From Nocardia paucivorans NBRC 100373 (lineage in GTDB: Bacteria > Actinomycetota > Actinomycetes > Mycobacteriales > Mycobacteriaceae), in contig NZ_BAGE01000041.1 of the NCBI RefSeq assembly GCF_000308675.1, positions 470,612-534,611 on the forward strand: a stretch of 64,000 bases of DNA. The letters are read 5' to 3'. How positions within the stretch are numbered: position 1 is the first letter of the stretch; each line of letters begins with the position of its first letter. The notes under the pieces are model-generated. The model was given only the letters and a program-made list of their open reading frames with translations, was not told the DNA's origin and made no database searches. Shown in pieces: positions 1 through 11,005 of the stretch. The translations under genes were made by a program, and so were the position numbers.

Positions 1-985
1 GCTGTTCCTCGGTGCTCCACCACTTGGCCATGGCGGCGTCCTCGGCGGAGAGGGTGCCGGCGTTCAGTTCGCCGATGCAGCGGTCGACGAAAACCCGCAC
101 CGCGGTGGCCTTGGTGGCCAGTTCGGCCAGCACGAACCGAGTGTTCTGCTGGGCACCGATCGGCTTGCCGAAGGCCTTGCGATCCCGCACGTACTGGATG
201 GTCATATCCAGGCAGCTCTCCATGGCCGCGGCGGCCATGACCGCGATGGACAGACGTTCCTGCGGCAGGTTCTGCATCAGGTGAATGAAGCCCTTGCCCT
301 CCTCGCCCAGAAGGTTGGCAGCGGGAACCCGCACATCGGTGAAGCTGAGTTCGGCGGTGTCCTGCGCCTTGAGACCGATCTTGTCCAGGTTGCGGCCACG
401 CTCGAAACCGGGCATCCCACGTTCCACGACGAGCAGGCTGAAGCCCAACGCACCGGCGTCGGGATCGGTCTGGGCGACCACGATGACGATATCGGAGTTG
501 ATGCCGTTGGTGATGAAGGTCTTGGCACCGTTGAGCACCCACTCGTCACCGTCGCGGACCGCGCGGGTCTTGATGCCCTGCAGGTCCGAACCGGTTCCGG
601 GTTCGGTCATGGCGATGGCGGTGATGAGCTCACCGGAACAGAACTTGGGCAGCCAGCGCTGTTTCTGCTCCTCGTTCGCCAGTTCCAGCAGGTAGGGAGC
701 GATGACATCGTTGTGCAGGGAGAACCCGAGACCGGAGTACTGGCCGCGCACGCATTCCTCGGTGATGATCGCGTTGTAGCGGAAGTCCTTCACCCCGCCG
801 CCGCCGTACTGTTCGGGTACGGCCATGCCGAGGAAGCCCTGTTTACCGGCCTCGATCCAGGCCGACCGATCGACAATGCCCTGCTCGGCCCACTGGTCGT
901 GGTTCGGCGCCACGTGCGTATCGAGAAATTTGCGGAACGACTCCCGGAACAGCTCGTGCTCGGGCTCGAACAGTGTGCGCTCCAC
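1..985 (-). CDS. acyl-CoA dehydrogenase, 3' end cut by window
   Basis: FAD-dependent acyl-CoA dehydrogenase that oxidises an acyl-CoA thioester to the trans-2-enoyl-CoA in beta-oxidation or related acid catabolism. About 328 codons are present. The N-terminal helical domain is followed by the family signature AMTEPGTGSDL at residues 125-135 and the start of the C-terminal domain. The C-terminus, where the catalytic Glu normally lies, is outside the window. The GTG at 985 is chosen because AGGAGG lies 5 bases upstream. It sits downstream of the acyltransferase gene on the same strand. By position it matches the fadE gene next to hflX in mycobacteria, as I recall that gene order. Chain-length specificity cannot be read from what is visible. 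Confidence 0.9.
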   Translation of the reverse strand, partial: MERTLFEPEHELFRESFRKFLDTHVAPNHDQWAEQGIVDRSAWIEAGKQGFLGMAVPEQYGGGGVKDFRYNAIITEECVRGQYSGLGFSLHNDVIAPYLLELANEEQKQRWLPKFCSGELITAIAMTEPGTGSDLQGIKTRAVRDGDEWVLNGAKTFITNGINSDIVIVVAQTDPDAGALGFSLLVVERGMPGFERGRNLDKIGLKAQDTAELSFTDVRVPAANLLGEEGKGFIHLMQNLPQERLSIAVMAAAAMESCLDMTIQYVRDRKAFGKPIGAQQNTRFVLAELATKATAVRVFVDRCIGELNAGTLSAEDAAMAKWWSTEEQ

Positions 986-1154
986 ACCAACCTCCTAGTG
1001 ACCACACGAACCGGCCCACACCGGCCCGTCGTTGTGATCCACCGTACCCGGAAGGAGAATCGGTGTTTACTTCACTCCTGGAATCCGCAGGCTCTCCGGG
1101 AATAACCGCATTACGAAGTGCACCCGTTCCAATTCACCGATCGATCGGATGGGC

Positions 1155-2087
1155 TCATCGGAAAGACAGCAGTTCCCGCAGCCGTCCCGATAGGGTCCGA
1201 CCGCGGTCGCGATCCCGCTCGGCGAACAGGAACCGCAACTCCTCCTCCACCGATTTACGCACCACCGCGGCGAGCTGGACCGCCCCCTCCGCGATATCAC
1301 CGTCCCGCCATGGCTCGGGGTCGATCGGCCGTCCCACGGAGAAGTAGAACCGCTCCGGGCGTGGAATGGGTGTCGGCCCGAGACCGCGCACGAGTGGGGG
1401 CGTGAGTTCGCGATGGATTCCCAGCGCCTCCACCAGCAGCCGCAACGGACGCCAGGCCATATCGTCCTTGTCCAGCACGATGTCGTAGGCGTCGTCGACG
1501 CCGATCATGGCCACCGGCAGGATGGGGGCGCCGGTCTCCAACGCCATCTGCGCGAAACCGGTGCGCCCCTCCCAGCGCAGCAGATACTTCTCCCCTTTAC
1601 GGCGCACCGCCTCGCGACCGCCGCCGGGAAAGACGATCACGGCCTCACCGCGCCGCAACAGCGCGCGGCAGTTGTCGCGGGTGCCGCGCACCGCGCCGTA
1701 ATGGTGCAGTGCGTGCCGCACCCCCGGCACGGCGATGAGCACGTGTTCGGCCAACCCGCGGATCACCCTGCCGCGGCGCCGGTACACCTCCGGCAACAAC
1801 AGTGGAGCGTCAATACCGCCCAACAGGTTGTGGTTCGCCACCAGCAGCACCGGGCCGCTGTCGGGAATATTGTCCAACCCGTAGAAACGTGGGCTGGTCC
1901 AGGCGCGGATCGGCGCCAGCACCGTCTCCAGAATCCGCAGATCCGCCTCATCGAGCCGCACGTCCAGCGGCGCACCATCGCTGAGCACTGCATCGATTTC
2001 CTCGGTGCGGATCCCGACGCCGATTGTCGGTACATCCTCGAGTTGTCGCACCTCTGCATCGGCCGTATCGCGACGGTCGTGCGGCAT
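1155..2087 (-). CDS. PlsC/LPLAT-like lysophospholipid acyltransferase
   Basis: A 310-residue membrane-associated acyltransferase of the PlsC-like fold, expected to move an acyl group to a lysophospholipid or another hydroxyl acceptor. Motif I is NHNLLGGID at residues 85-93, so His86 and Asp93 are separated by six residues instead of the four of bacterial PlsC. This longer form is known from plant phytyl-ester-synthase-like and some bacterial relatives. The downstream VIVFPGGGREA segment corresponds to the substrate-binding block. The first 60 residues look soluble and divergent. The gene ends about 170 bp before the acyl-CoA dehydrogenase on the same strand. The acceptor is not predictable. 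Confidence 0.8.
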   Translation of the reverse strand: MPHDRRDTADAEVRQLEDVPTIGVGIRTEEIDAVLSDGAPLDVRLDEADLRILETVLAPIRAWTSPRFYGLDNIPDSGPVLLVANHNLLGGIDAPLLLPEVYRRRGRVIRGLAEHVLIAVPGVRHALHHYGAVRGTRDNCRALLRRGEAVIVFPGGGREAVRRKGEKYLLRWEGRTGFAQMALETGAPILPVAMIGVDDAYDIVLDKDDMAWRPLRLLVEALGIHRELTPPLVRGLGPTPIPRPERFYFSVGRPIDPEPWRDGDIAEGAVQLAAVVRKSVEEELRFLFAERDRDRGRTLSGRLRELLSFR

Positions 2088-2122
2088 GTACTGATCCCTC
2101 CTGCTGTCGATTCATGTCCATA

Positions 2123-2145
2123 ATGAATGAAAAAATGAATGAAAA
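2123..2145. repeat. paired ATGAATGAAAA direct repeat upstream of acyltransferase
   Basis: Two copies of ATGAATGAAAA at 2123-2133 and 2135-2145, 12 bp apart, in an unusually AT-rich island 36 bp upstream of the acyltransferase start. It could be part of the promoter or a regulator site. No regulator can be assigned. Confidence 0.4.
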
Positions 2146-2211
2146 TCGACAGTGATACACAGGACGAATCAATGTGATAGGAGCTACAACGCGCAGCGCA
2201 TTGTGTTGACG

Positions 2212-3753
2212 CTACAATGTCGCCGCGCCCGCGCCCGCGCCCGCGTACTCCGCCAGAACCGCTGCCAGCGCACGCGGCACCCGAGCCCGTACCCGCGTTC
2301 CGTTCTCCTCGTGTTCGGAACCCAGAATCCGCCCCTCGGCATGTATCCGGGCCAACAGATCGCCCCGAGTGTAGGGCAGCAGCACACCGACCTCGACATC
2401 CAGTTTGCCGAGAGTCTCGTTCAACCTCCGGCGCAGCTCATCGATACCGAGGGACTTGCGTGCGGAGACGAAGGCCGCGTCGGGCAGCAGGGCCCGCAAC
2501 CGGGTCAGCTCCATCGGGTCGACCTCATCGATCTTGTTGACCACCAGCAGTTCCGGCGGTGCGGGCACCCCCGCTTCCCGGATCACCTCGGTGATCACCT
2601 CGCGCACCGCCTTGATCTGCTCGGTGGGCAACGCATCGGAACCGTCGACCACATGCAGCAGCAGATCGGCGTCGGTGACCTCCTCGAGGGTGGACCGGAA
2701 CGCCTCGACCAGCTGGGTGGGCAGATGCCGGACGAAACCGACCGTATCGGTGAACACGACCTCACGGCCGGCCTCGAGCCGGGCCCGCCGGGTGGTGGGG
2801 TCCAGGGTGGCGAACAAGGCGTCCTGCACCAGCACACCGGAACCGGTGAGCGCGTTCATGAGACTCGATTTGCCCGCATTGGTGTACCCCACGATCGCGA
2901 CCGAGGGCATACCGCTCGAGGTTCGGCGCGACCGCATGGTGTCACGGGCGGTTTTCATCTCCCGGATCTCGCGGCGCAGTTTGGCCATGCGCTCACGAAT
3001 ACGACGACGGTCGGTCTCGATCTTCGTCTCACCGGGGCCACGCAGACCCACGCCACCATTACTGCCGGCCCGACCACCGGCCTGCCGGGACATGGACTCA
3101 CCCCAACCGCGCAATCGCGGCAGCATGTATTCCATCTGCGCCAACGCGACCTGTGCCTTGCCCTCTCGCGAGGTGGCGTGCTGGGCGAAGATGTCCAAGA
3201 TCAACGCGGTCCGGTCGATCACCTTCACCTTGACAACCTTCTCCAGCGCGGTGAGCTGGGCGGGCGTGAGTTCACCGTCACAGATCACGGTGTCCGCACC
3301 GGTGGCCAGTACCACCGCCCGCAGTTCGTCGGCCTTACCGGAACCGATATAGGTGGCCGGGTCCGGACGGTCCCGACGCTGGATCAGCGCCTCGAGCACC
3401 TCCGAGCCCGCGGTTTCGGCCAGCCGCGCGAGCTCGGCCATACTGGCCTCCGCACGGGCGGCGTTGCCCTCGGTCCACACCCCCACCAGGACCACACGTT
3501 CCAGGCGGAGCTGTCGGTATTCGACCTCGGTGATGTCGGTGAGTTCGGTGGAGAGGCCGGCCACGCGGCGCAATGCGCTCCGGTCCTCCAATTGCAGTTC
3601 ACCCGTGGTGGGCGAACGATCGTCGCGGATACCGGGATGGTCCTGGGACTCGGCCCCGGTATCGTCGAATTCGGTCGTCTCGTCGACGCCGTATGTCCTC
3701 TCGACCGGTTCGGCGGACCAACCGGCGGAGGTAAAGGTCTGGGATCTACTCAT
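2212..3753 (-). CDS. hflX: GTPase HflX
   Basis: Ribosome-associated GTPase of the HflX family, which splits or rescues stalled 70S ribosomes under stress. At 513 residues it has the N-terminal HflX domain, the linker with the Gly-rich GRAGSNGGVGLRGPGETKIE segment, then the G domain with G1 GYTNAGKSS, G3 DTVGF and G4 NKID. I place the start at the ATG at 3753 (MSRSQ). An in-frame start at 3828 would add 25 residues and overlap the end of dapF. It lies 59 bp downstream of dapF on the same strand, the order found in mycobacteria. The N-terminal ~70 residues before the conserved core are variable. Confidence 0.95.
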   Translation of the reverse strand: MSRSQTFTSAGWSAEPVERTYGVDETTEFDDTGAESQDHPGIRDDRSPTTGELQLEDRSALRRVAGLSTELTDITEVEYRQLRLERVVLVGVWTEGNAARAEASMAELARLAETAGSEVLEALIQRRDRPDPATYIGSGKADELRAVVLATGADTVICDGELTPAQLTALEKVVKVKVIDRTALILDIFAQHATSREGKAQVALAQMEYMLPRLRGWGESMSRQAGGRAGSNGGVGLRGPGETKIETDRRRIRERMAKLRREIREMKTARDTMRSRRTSSGMPSVAIVGYTNAGKSSLMNALTGSGVLVQDALFATLDPTTRRARLEAGREVVFTDTVGFVRHLPTQLVEAFRSTLEEVTDADLLLHVVDGSDALPTEQIKAVREVITEVIREAGVPAPPELLVVNKIDEVDPMELTRLRALLPDAAFVSARKSLGIDELRRRLNETLGKLDVEVGVLLPYTRGDLLARIHAEGRILGSEHEENGTRVRARVPRALAAVLAEYAGAGAGAATL

Positions 3754-3812
3754 ACCCCATCCATGCTGCCACGCGGCCACCCCCACCGCACCCGAGTTTT
3801 CCGCGGGCCCCA

Positions 3813-4715
3813 TCAGTGCGAATACCACCAGTCGTCGGCGATCCGACCGGTCGCCACCAACTCGGACGGCCCGCGCAACCAGGCGGCGCCGCAGACCAAC
3901 CCAACCCGCACCCGCCCACCGGGCACCCGCACCGTGACCTCGCCGGAGTCCGCCGCGGGATCGAGACCGGCGGCGGACAGCACCGCCGTCGCGGCGGCGA
4001 CGGTCCCGGTGCCGCAGGACCGGGTTTCCCCGACGCCGCGCTCGAATACCCGCATATCGACCGCGCCGGTGTCGTCGAGCGCGGTGACGATCTCCACGTT
4101 CACCCCCCGCGGAAACAGGGCGGGGTCATAACCCGGAGGCCGCGTGAGGTCGAGTTTCCCCAGCGACTCGGCGGTGAGACCGGCATCGACGCAGGCCAGA
4201 TGGGGATTGCCGACATCGACACCGAGACCGGGATAGCTGCCGCCGGCGATCGTGGCCGTCGACTCGCCGAGTACCCGCACCCGGCCCATATCCACGGTCA
4301 CCTCCCCGTGTACCGGACCACCCGCGTGCACGGTGACCGGGCGGGCACCGGCCCGGCTCCCCACCCGGTAGTGGTCCCGGGTCTCCATTCCGCTCACCGC
4401 CAGATAGTGCGCGAATACCCGCACACCGTTACCGCACATTTCGGCGATCGAACCGTCGGCATTGCGGTAGTCCATGAACCAGTCGTCGGCTTCCACCCCG
4501 TCGGGGTACTCGGTGAGCACCCCCGCCCGATGCAGCGCACCGGCACGCGCGACCCGCAACACCCCGTCGGCGCCGAGCCCGCGACGTCGGTCGCAGAGGG
4601 CGGCGATCCGCGCCGGGGTCAACTCCAACCGCACCTCGGGGTCGGGAAGCACCACGAAGTCGTTCTGGGTGCCATGGCCCTTGGTGAATTCGATGGTCGT
4701 CTCGGGGTGGGACAC
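3813..4715 (-). CDS. dapF: diaminopimelate epimerase
   Basis: Converts LL-2,6-diaminopimelate to the meso form, the last step before lysine and a direct precursor of the peptidoglycan cross-link. The predicted 300-residue protein has both catalytic cysteines: Cys94 in the AEMCGNGVR motif and Cys234 in [10 protein letters not shown]. The reading frame is open for another 480 bases upstream, but homology begins at the GTG at 4715 ([20 protein letters not shown]), which gives the normal family length. It precedes hflX on the same strand. dapA and dapB lie elsewhere in this window. Confidence 0.95.
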   Translation of the reverse strand: MSHPETTIEFTKGHGTQNDFVVLPDPEVRLELTPARIAALCDRRRGLGADGVLRVARAGALHRAGVLTEYPDGVEADDWFMDYRNADGSIAEMCGNGVRVFAHYLAVSGMETRDHYRVGSRAGARPVTVHAGGPVHGEVTVDMGRVRVLGESTATIAGGSYPGLGVDVGNPHLACVDAGLTAESLGKLDLTRPPGYDPALFPRGVNVEIVTALDDTGAVDMRVFERGVGETRSCGTGTVAAATAVLSAAGLDPAADSGEVTVRVPGGRVRVGLVCGAAWLRGPSELVATGRIADDWWYSH

Positions 4716-5224
4716 GTCCCTCGCTCTCTCTGAGTCCGTCAACGGGTGAACATCCGGCGCCGTCGGGAAATTTCCCACCGGGCGACAGCACACCCGGCGA
4801 GCCGGCCGAACCGCCCATCGGGATGCGGACGATATCGTCGCACGTCGCCGACCGAGCGAGATTCCTCCCGCCCGCCCGGCACCGGGTACGGCGGCCGGAT
4901 CGTGATCGACGCTCGCCCGGACATCGCGCTCATCGGTGCCGACAATGCGGGTCGGCCACCATGTCGCACCCGCCGATCGCGGAATTCGCCGACCCGCGGC
5001 GGTCCCATCGTTCCTGTCACCGGCGGCCCGGTCGACCGGCGACAGGCCGGGGCCATCCACCGGGCGCAGCGGTCGGCGCCGGATCCACTGCGACCGTTCC
5101 CGAAAGCATCCCCGGTCCGGATTCCGGTGTCGAGGCGCCCGGCGAATAGGAACGATCGAACACCACCACCGACAGGAACATATCCGTCGGGTCACCGGGA
5201 GTTCGGTCGTCCCTCGGAATGCAC
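4716..5224. other. 509-bp intergenic stretch, nothing recognised
   Basis: Between the dapF start and the miaA stop. Open frames exist on both strands, as expected at this GC content, but none has a convincing ribosome-binding site or a recognisable domain. The dapF promoter presumably lies here. No tRNA-like fold or strong hairpin was found by eye. Confidence 0.5.
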
Positions 5225-6169
5225 CTATCCGGTGGTGGACCCCGTCCGGTCACGGTCGGGGTCGTCGAGGACGGCGAGCGCCGATTCGACGAGCGCAGGG
5301 TCGGCGCCGTCGAGCCAATGCACTCGACGATCCCGGCGGAACCACGAACGCTGCCGCCGAACATAGCGGCGGGTGCCGATCAGGGTGCGCTCCCGGGCCT
5401 CGGCCAGATCGTATGCACCGTCGAGGTAGGCGAGGACATGGGCGTAGCCGATGGCGCGTCGCGCGGTCTGCCCCTCCCGCAGACCCCGGTCGACCAGGCC
5501 GCGCACCTCCTCCACCAGACCTCCGTCGAACATGGCCGCGGTCCGCCGCTCGATGCGGGCGTCCAATTCGGTGGTCTCCCGGTCCACACCGAGGATGACG
5601 GTTCCCCAGCGCGGTTCACCGATCACCGGCGCCGAGGCCGCGAACGGACGCCCGGTGAGTTCCACCACTTCCAGCGCGCGCACCATCCGCCGGCCGTCGG
5701 TGGGCAGGATGGTCGCCGCGGCAGCAGGATCGACCCGACGCAGCGCCTCGTGCACCGCCGCGACACCCTGTTCGGCCAGAACCGCCTCCCAACGGGCCCG
5801 CACCCGGGGATCGGTGGCGGGGAATTCCCACTGGTCGAGCAATGCCTGGATATACATCATCGAGCCGCCGACGATCACCGGAATACGACCGCGGGCCATG
5901 ATCGCCTCCACATCCACCGCTGCGGCGGCCTGGTAGGCGGCCACCGTGGCCGTATCGGTGACCTCCAGCACATCCAACTGATGATGGGGGATACCGCGCC
6001 GCTGCGCCGGACTCAGCTTGGCGGTGCCGATGTCCATACCGCGGTACAGCTGCATGGCGTCGATGTTCACGATCTCCGCGCCGAGCCGTTCGGCGAGGTC
6101 CAACGCCAGCTCCGACTTCCCGGTGGCGGTGGGACCGATAACGGCGACCGGACGCACCGGGGCGTTCAC
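5225..6169 (-). CDS. miaA: tRNA dimethylallyltransferase
   Basis: Transfers a dimethylallyl group from DMAPP to N6 of A37 in tRNAs that read U-starting codons. The product is the substrate of MiaB, which is encoded 3.3 kb away. The 314-residue protein carries the P-loop GPTATGKS at residues 12-19 and the [15 protein letters not shown] segment that contacts the target adenosine. The GTG at 6169 is chosen because it overlaps the stop of the upstream gene by 4 bp (GTGA), indicating translational coupling. The frame stays open far upstream, but that portion is out-of-phase coding sequence of the neighbour. Confidence 0.95.
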   Translation of the reverse strand: MNAPVRPVAVIGPTATGKSELALDLAERLGAEIVNIDAMQLYRGMDIGTAKLSPAQRRGIPHHQLDVLEVTDTATVAAYQAAAAVDVEAIMARGRIPVIVGGSMMYIQALLDQWEFPATDPRVRARWEAVLAEQGVAAVHEALRRVDPAAAATILPTDGRRMVRALEVVELTGRPFAASAPVIGEPRWGTVILGVDRETTELDARIERRTAAMFDGGLVEEVRGLVDRGLREGQTARRAIGYAHVLAYLDGAYDLAEARERTLIGTRRYVRRQRSWFRRDRRVHWLDGADPALVESALAVLDDPDRDRTGSTTG

Positions 6170-6987
6170 CGAACCACCTCGCCGGCGATCGCGGGCCGCC
6201 ACACACCCACGTGGTAACCGACCCCGAACGGCGCCCCTCGATAGCGGCCCTCCACCGCCGGTGGTGTCGGGTCGGCGGCAACCAGTCCGGCCAACACTTG
6301 GTAGGCGGCACGACCGGACAGGACGAGGCGAGCACACAACCGCGGGTCCAGTGCCATCAGCGCGGCACGGTCCCCGGTGGCCAGGGCGGTGTCGAGACGA
6401 TCCTGCAGCGGACCCGCGTCGGGATCGAAGTAGCCGGGGGCCGCGGTCGACAGGGTCGCGGCACCGTCGGCGACCACCAGCACGACGTCCGGCTCGGCGG
6501 CGGAGTCCAGTTCGGCCCGGAGATCGGCGCCGAGTTCGGCACATCGGTCCGCGGGGGTGTCCGCCGCGACCAGGTGGACCCGCGCGACGGCCTCCGGAGC
6601 CACCGCACCGCGCAGCCAACCGGCTATCAACGCGGGCAATGGCAGGCAGGGATCCGGTGGGGTCGCGCCGGCGGCACTCGACGCACCGGGCACGGGTGGC
6701 GGACCCGATAGCGCCACGGGGACATCCACACCGAATCCGCGGAATGTGCCCACCGCGTCGCTACCGATGATCCGGGTCGTATCCCCGACCCCGACAACCG
6801 TCCAGCGCGACGACGCGGCCGCCAGTATCCGCCCGACCTCCAGGACCGCGGTCCGCAACTCCGCCAGATGGGTGTCGCGTGGGTCCGGCTCCGATCGGGG
6901 ATCTGCACCACGGGCACGTGCGGAGCCGCCACACAGCTGGGAGACCAGGATCGGCGGCGAGGGGACCAGGGCCGCTAGACAGAACAC
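6166..6987 (-). CDS. conserved hypothetical protein, extradiol dioxygenase LigB-like
   Basis: A 273-residue protein beginning [21 protein letters not shown]. The early [13 protein letters not shown] segment and overall layout resemble the class III extradiol dioxygenase (LigB-type) fold seen in an uncharacterised actinobacterial family. The metal-binding residues of true dioxygenases are not evident to me, so the enzymatic role is unproven. It overlaps miaA by 4 bp and is almost certainly co-transcribed with it. The same pair occurs in mycobacteria as I recall. GTG start at 6987. Confidence 0.7.
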   Translation of the reverse strand: MFCLAALVPSPPILVSQLCGGSARARGADPRSEPDPRDTHLAELRTAVLEVGRILAAASSRWTVVGVGDTTRIIGSDAVGTFRGFGVDVPVALSGPPPVPGASSAAGATPPDPCLPLPALIAGWLRGAVAPEAVARVHLVAADTPADRCAELGADLRAELDSAAEPDVVLVVADGAATLSTAAPGYFDPDAGPLQDRLDTALATGDRAALMALDPRLCARLVLSGRAAYQVLAGLVAADPTPPAVEGRYRGAPFGVGYHVGVWRPAIAGEVVR

Positions 6988-7243
6988 GAGGTCAACGGTA
7001 ACCGCTGTATCGGCCCGCTCGGTATCACGCCGGTACCTGGGCCTTCGAGTGTCTCTGCCGGAATCCGCGCCCCAATTGCTAGTGTTCGAAGTATCCGGAC
7101 CAGGTCATCGGAGGTCCGGGTCCGCGGGCAACGGTCCCGCGGCAGCAGGGCGCACAATGTGGTTTCCAGGGCCCGGACCAGGTTGAATGGAATGGGCTAC
7201 AGCGCAGCCAGGCAGCCGTGACGCGCGGCAGGGACGAGGAGCA

Positions 7244-8671
7244 ATGAGCGACAGAAACGGAACCGCGAAACCCGGCCCCGGCATCACCCCGCGATCGTCC
7301 GGAACCGAACCGGTCGGTGAAACCCCCCGCGTCGAACCCGGGAGGTCCACGAAACGCGGTAGCGCGAAGAAGGGGGCCGCCGCGCACCCCAAACCCCATG
7401 CGGTGAACCCCGGTCAGGCCGACCGACACCCCCACGCCGTGGTCGTACCCAATGTCACCGATCCCAGTAAATGGGGCCGGGTCGACGAGGACGGCACGGT
7501 GTGGTTGAAGACGTCCGAGGGAGAGCGGATCGTCGGCTCCTGGCAGGCCGGGGACGCTGCCGAGGGCCTGGCCCATTTCGGCCGGCGCTTCGACGACCTG
7601 GCCACCGAGGTCGCTCTGCTCGAGGCGCGGCTGGCCGCGGGCACCGATGCGCGCAAGACCAAGACGGCCGCGCTCGCGCTCGCCGAATCACTACCCACCG
7701 CCGCCGTGGTCGGCGATGTGGAGAGCCTGGCCGCCCGCCTGCGCGCCATCGCCGAACACTCCGACGAGGCCGCCGCCCAAGCGCGTGAGGAAAAGGAGCG
7801 CGCCCGCCACGAGAACACCGAGCGTAAGGAAGCACTCGCGGCCGAGGCCGAGCGGATTGCCGCCGAATCCACCCAGTGGAAGGCCGCGGGCGACCGACTG
7901 CGGGAGATCCTCGAGGAGTGGAAGACCATCCGCGGGGTGGACCGCAAGGTCGACGATGCTCTGTGGCGGCGCTACTCGAAGGCGCGGGAGGCGTTCAACC
8001 GACGTCGCGGCGCCCATTTCGCCGAACTCGACCGGGAACGCGCCGCGGCCAAGGCCCGCAAGGAAGAGCTGTGCCGGCGCGCCGAAGAACTGTCCGATTC
8101 CACCGACTGGGTGGGCACCGCCGCGACCTTCCGCGAGCTGCTCACCGAATGGAAGAACGCCGGACGCGCCCCCCGCGAGGCCGATGAGGCGCTGTGGCGG
8201 CGGTTCAAGAGCGCCCAGGACGTGTTCTTCGCCGCCCGTAATGCCGCGGCATCGGAACGCGAGGCCGAGTTCGAGGAGAACGCGGCCGCCAAGGAGGAGT
8301 TGCTGGACCGGTACGCACCGCATATCAACCCCGATACCGATCTGGACGGCGCCCGCACCCTGCTACGGGAACTCCAGGAACAGTGGGAGTCCATCGGCAA
8401 GGTCCCACGGGAGCGGATGCACGAGCTGGAGGGCAGGCTGCGCGCCATCGAGAAGCGGGTGCGGGAGGCGGTGGACGCGCAGTGGCGGCGCACCGACCCG
8501 GAGGCACTGGCCCGCGCAGCGCAGTTCCGCGAACGTGTCACCCAGTTCGAGGAACAGGCCGCCAAGGCAGAGGCCGCCGGCCGGACTCGCGACGCGGAGA
8601 AGGCATGGGAACAGGCCCGGCAGTGGCGGGAATGGGCCGAGGCCGCCGAGGGCGCGGTCAGTAACCGCTAG
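7244..8671 (+). CDS. DUF349 repeat protein
   Basis: A 475-residue charged, mostly alpha-helical protein. After a ~75-residue Pro/Gly/Lys-rich N-terminus comes a short conserved domain (the [19 protein letters not shown] region). At least three DUF349 helical repeats follow, each marked by an EW/QW motif and a W-R-R-F/Y segment ([42 protein letters not shown] and [16 protein letters not shown] stretches). Coiled coil is likely throughout. Function is unknown. The start at 7244 has GAGGAG just upstream. It is divergent from the miaA operon and convergent with the next gene, 10 bp away. Confidence 0.8.
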   Translation: MSDRNGTAKPGPGITPRSSGTEPVGETPRVEPGRSTKRGSAKKGAAAHPKPHAVNPGQADRHPHAVVVPNVTDPSKWGRVDEDGTVWLKTSEGERIVGSWQAGDAAEGLAHFGRRFDDLATEVALLEARLAAGTDARKTKTAALALAESLPTAAVVGDVESLAARLRAIAEHSDEAAAQAREEKERARHENTERKEALAAEAERIAAESTQWKAAGDRLREILEEWKTIRGVDRKVDDALWRRYSKAREAFNRRRGAHFAELDRERAAAKARKEELCRRAEELSDSTDWVGTAATFRELLTEWKNAGRAPREADEALWRRFKSAQDVFFAARNAAASEREAEFEENAAAKEELLDRYAPHINPDTDLDGARTLLRELQEQWESIGKVPRERMHELEGRLRAIEKRVREAVDAQWRRTDPEALARAAQFRERVTQFEEQAAKAEAAGRTRDAEKAWEQARQWREWAEAAEGAVSNR

Positions 8672-8681
8672 CGGTCGGGGT

Positions 8682-9455
8682 TCAGTCCTCGCCCAGCCGG
8701 CGCCGCCGTTGCCGTTCCTCTTCCTCGGCAGCGGCGATCCGCCGCTGCTCTTCGGCGGCGAGCTGGAGAGCGGTGCGACTCCAGACGACCCGCACCCAAT
8801 GGAACGTCAACAGCATCACTGCGAGGGTGCCGAGCACCAGCCCGATACCGGGCCCCGAACCCACATAGTTGTTCAGGCCCGGTGTCTGGCGGTGCCAGAT
8901 CGAGAAAACCCCGAACGCGGCGGCGATCGCCGATCCGGCGACCGCCAACCAGGCCAGTACCCACCGCCGGGTCATCAGGGCCAGCAGCGAGAAACCGATA
9001 CCGAACACCACCACGAACCAGACGAAGATCCGGGACGGCAAACCGATGTGTTCGTCCGCGGCGACGGGGGAACCGAGCAGCACATCGAATCCGCGGGCAC
9101 CACCCGAATGCGGTAGCACCAGCGACACCAGCAGGACGAAGACCGCCACCGCCACGACCAGCGCGCGGGCTCCCGGGTCGATCTCCCCCGCGATCCGGCG
9201 TTCGACGGCCTCGATATCGTCGCGGAACTGCTCGAATTCGTCGGTGGCCTCGACGGGGTTCACGGTGTCGTCGTTCCCTTCCGCTGAGTCGTTGTCGGGT
9301 GCGGGCGGCTCCGGATCGGCACCGGTTTCGCGGCTCTCGGCCGACTCGTCTTCCGGTCCGATCCGTCGGGAGCCGTCATCACCGGTCCCACGTCCCCCAT
9401 CGGCGGCCCCGGGACCGCGGTCGACGGGCTCCGATCCATCGTTCGGGTCGCTCAT
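8682..9455 (-). CDS. conserved membrane protein downstream of miaB
   Basis: A 257-residue protein. It has an acidic, disordered N-terminus of about 75 residues (rich in Gly, Asp, Glu and Pro), then four hydrophobic segments predicted as transmembrane helices (around [50 protein letters not shown] and [14 protein letters not shown]). A basic/acidic tail, [14 protein letters not shown], ends the protein. Its ATG overlaps the miaB stop by 4 bp (ATGA), so translation is probably coupled. A protein of this layout accompanies miaB in mycobacteria as recalled. No catalytic motif is seen and the function is unknown. Confidence 0.75.
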   Translation of the reverse strand: MSDPNDGSEPVDRGPGAADGGRGTGDDGSRRIGPEDESAESRETGADPEPPAPDNDSAEGNDDTVNPVEATDEFEQFRDDIEAVERRIAGEIDPGARALVVAVAVFVLLVSLVLPHSGGARGFDVLLGSPVAADEHIGLPSRIFVWFVVVFGIGFSLLALMTRRWVLAWLAVAGSAIAAAFGVFSIWHRQTPGLNNYVGSGPGIGLVLGTLAVMLLTFHWVRVVWSRTALQLAAEEQRRIAAAEEEERQRRRRLGED

Positions 9456-11005
9456 ACGCCACATCCGGAAGCACATCCCGAAGCGGTGGGTTCGGGAGTC
9501 GGGGGGCCGATTCGAGGCAGTCCGAGGCCGACGCCGATCGGCGCGGTTTTGGGGGTGACGCCCTGTTCGTGCGCGTCACCCGCCCGGGTCCGGCGATGAG
9601 TACGGATCGGCGCGTCGGCGATGAGGTGATGCGGGGCGGCCCCGGTGACATCGACGGTCACCACATCACCGGGACGGATCGGCCGCTCGGTTCCCTCGGG
9701 ACGGAAATGCACCAGTCGGCCGTCCCGGGCCCGACCGCTCATCCGCGCGGTGGCGGTGTTCTTACGGCCACCGCCCTCGGTGACCAACAACTCCACCTCG
9801 GTGCCCACCAGAGCGCGATTGGCCTCGAGGGAGATCTCCTCCTGCAGCGCGATGAGCCGGTCGAAACGCTCCTGCACCACTTCTTTGGGCAGCTGATCGG
9901 GCATCTCGGCGGCCGGGGTGCCCGGACGCTTGGAGTACTGGAAGGTGAACGCGCTGGTGAACCGGGCCTGCCGCACCACCTCCAGGGTCTGCTGGAAATC
10001 CTCTTCGGTCTCCCCCGGGAAGCCGACGATGATATCGGTGGTGATGGCCGCATGCGGCATCGCCGCCCGCACCTTCTCGATGATTCCCAGGTAGCGGGCC
10101 TGGCGGTACGAGCGGCGCATGGCCTTGAGCACCCGGTCGGAGCCGGACTGCAACGGCATGTGCAGCTGCGGGCAGACATTCGGGGTCTGGGCCATCGCCT
10201 CGATCACATCGTCGGTGAACTCCGCCGGATGCGGGGAGGTGAACCGCACCCGTTCCAGTCCTTCGATTTTTCCGCACGCGCACAGCAGTTTGGCGAAGGC
10301 GCCGCGGTCACGTGGCTGATCCGGATCGGCGAACGAGGCGCCATAGGAGTTGACGTTCTGCCCGAGCAGGGTCACCTCCAGTACGCCCTGATCGACCAGG
10401 GCCTGCACCTCGGCGAGCACATCGCCGGGGCGGCGGTCCACCTCTTTGCCGCGCAGCGACGGCACGATGCAGAAGGTGCAGGTGTTGTTGCAGCCGACGG
10501 AGATGGACACCCAGCCCGCGTAGGCCGACTCCCGTTTGGCGGGCAGCGTCGACGGGAAGGCTTCCAGCGATTCCAGGATCTCGACCTGCGCCTCGTTGTT
10601 GTGACGAGCGCGTTCCAGCAATACCGGCAGCGACCCGATGTTGTGCGTGCCGAACACCACATCGACCCACGGCGCCTTGCGGACCACCACATCCCGGTCC
10701 TTCTGGGCCAGGCACCCGCCCACCGCGATCTGCATACCGGGTTTCGCCGCCTTGATCGGCGCGAGATGCCCGAGGGTGCCGTAGAGCTTGTTGTCGGCGT
10801 TCTCCCGCACCGCGCAGGTGTTGAACACCACAAGATCGGCCGTCGTGCCCGGCGCGGCCTTCACATAGCCCGCGTCCTCGAGCAGGCCGGACAAGCGTTC
10901 GGAATCGTGCACGTTCATCTGGCAGCCGAAGGTGCGGACCTCGTAACTACGCGCTCCGGCACCTGCGGTGACAGTGGGGGGAGTTACCTGTCCGATCGAA
11001 TCCAC
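9452..11005 (-). CDS. miaB: tRNA-2-methylthio-N6-dimethylallyladenosine synthase
   Basis: Radical-SAM methylthiotransferase that adds a methylthio group to C2 of i6A37 in tRNA, acting on the product of MiaA. The 517-residue protein has the UPF0004 domain with cysteines 28, 64 and 98 for the auxiliary iron-sulfur cluster. The radical-SAM CxxxCxxC at Cys172, Cys176 and Cys179 follows, and then a TRAM domain around residues 390-460. A ~45-residue Gly/Pro-rich tail follows, as is common in actinobacteria. GTG start at 11005. It leads a two-gene unit with the membrane protein that overlaps its stop. Confidence 0.96.
   Translation of the reverse strand: MDSIGQVTPPTVTAGAGARSYEVRTFGCQMNVHDSERLSGLLEDAGYVKAAPGTTADLVVFNTCAVRENADNKLYGTLGHLAPIKAAKPGMQIAVGGCLAQKDRDVVVRKAPWVDVVFGTHNIGSLPVLLERARHNNEAQVEILESLEAFPSTLPAKRESAYAGWVSISVGCNNTCTFCIVPSLRGKEVDRRPGDVLAEVQALVDQGVLEVTLLGQNVNSYGASFADPDQPRDRGAFAKLLCACGKIEGLERVRFTSPHPAEFTDDVIEAMAQTPNVCPQLHMPLQSGSDRVLKAMRRSYRQARYLGIIEKVRAAMPHAAITTDIIVGFPGETEEDFQQTLEVVRQARFTSAFTFQYSKRPGTPAAEMPDQLPKEVVQERFDRLIALQEEISLEANRALVGTEVELLVTEGGGRKNTATARMSGRARDGRLVHFRPEGTERPIRPGDVVTVDVTGAAPHHLIADAPIRTHRRTRAGDAHEQGVTPKTAPIGVGLGLPRIGPPTPEPTASGCASGCGV

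Noticed and set aside
2152..4131. 659-codon open frame on the plus strand
   Set aside because: It is the shadow of hflX and dapF: no domain, low-complexity His/Gly/Arg composition, and the opposite strand encodes well-conserved enzymes.
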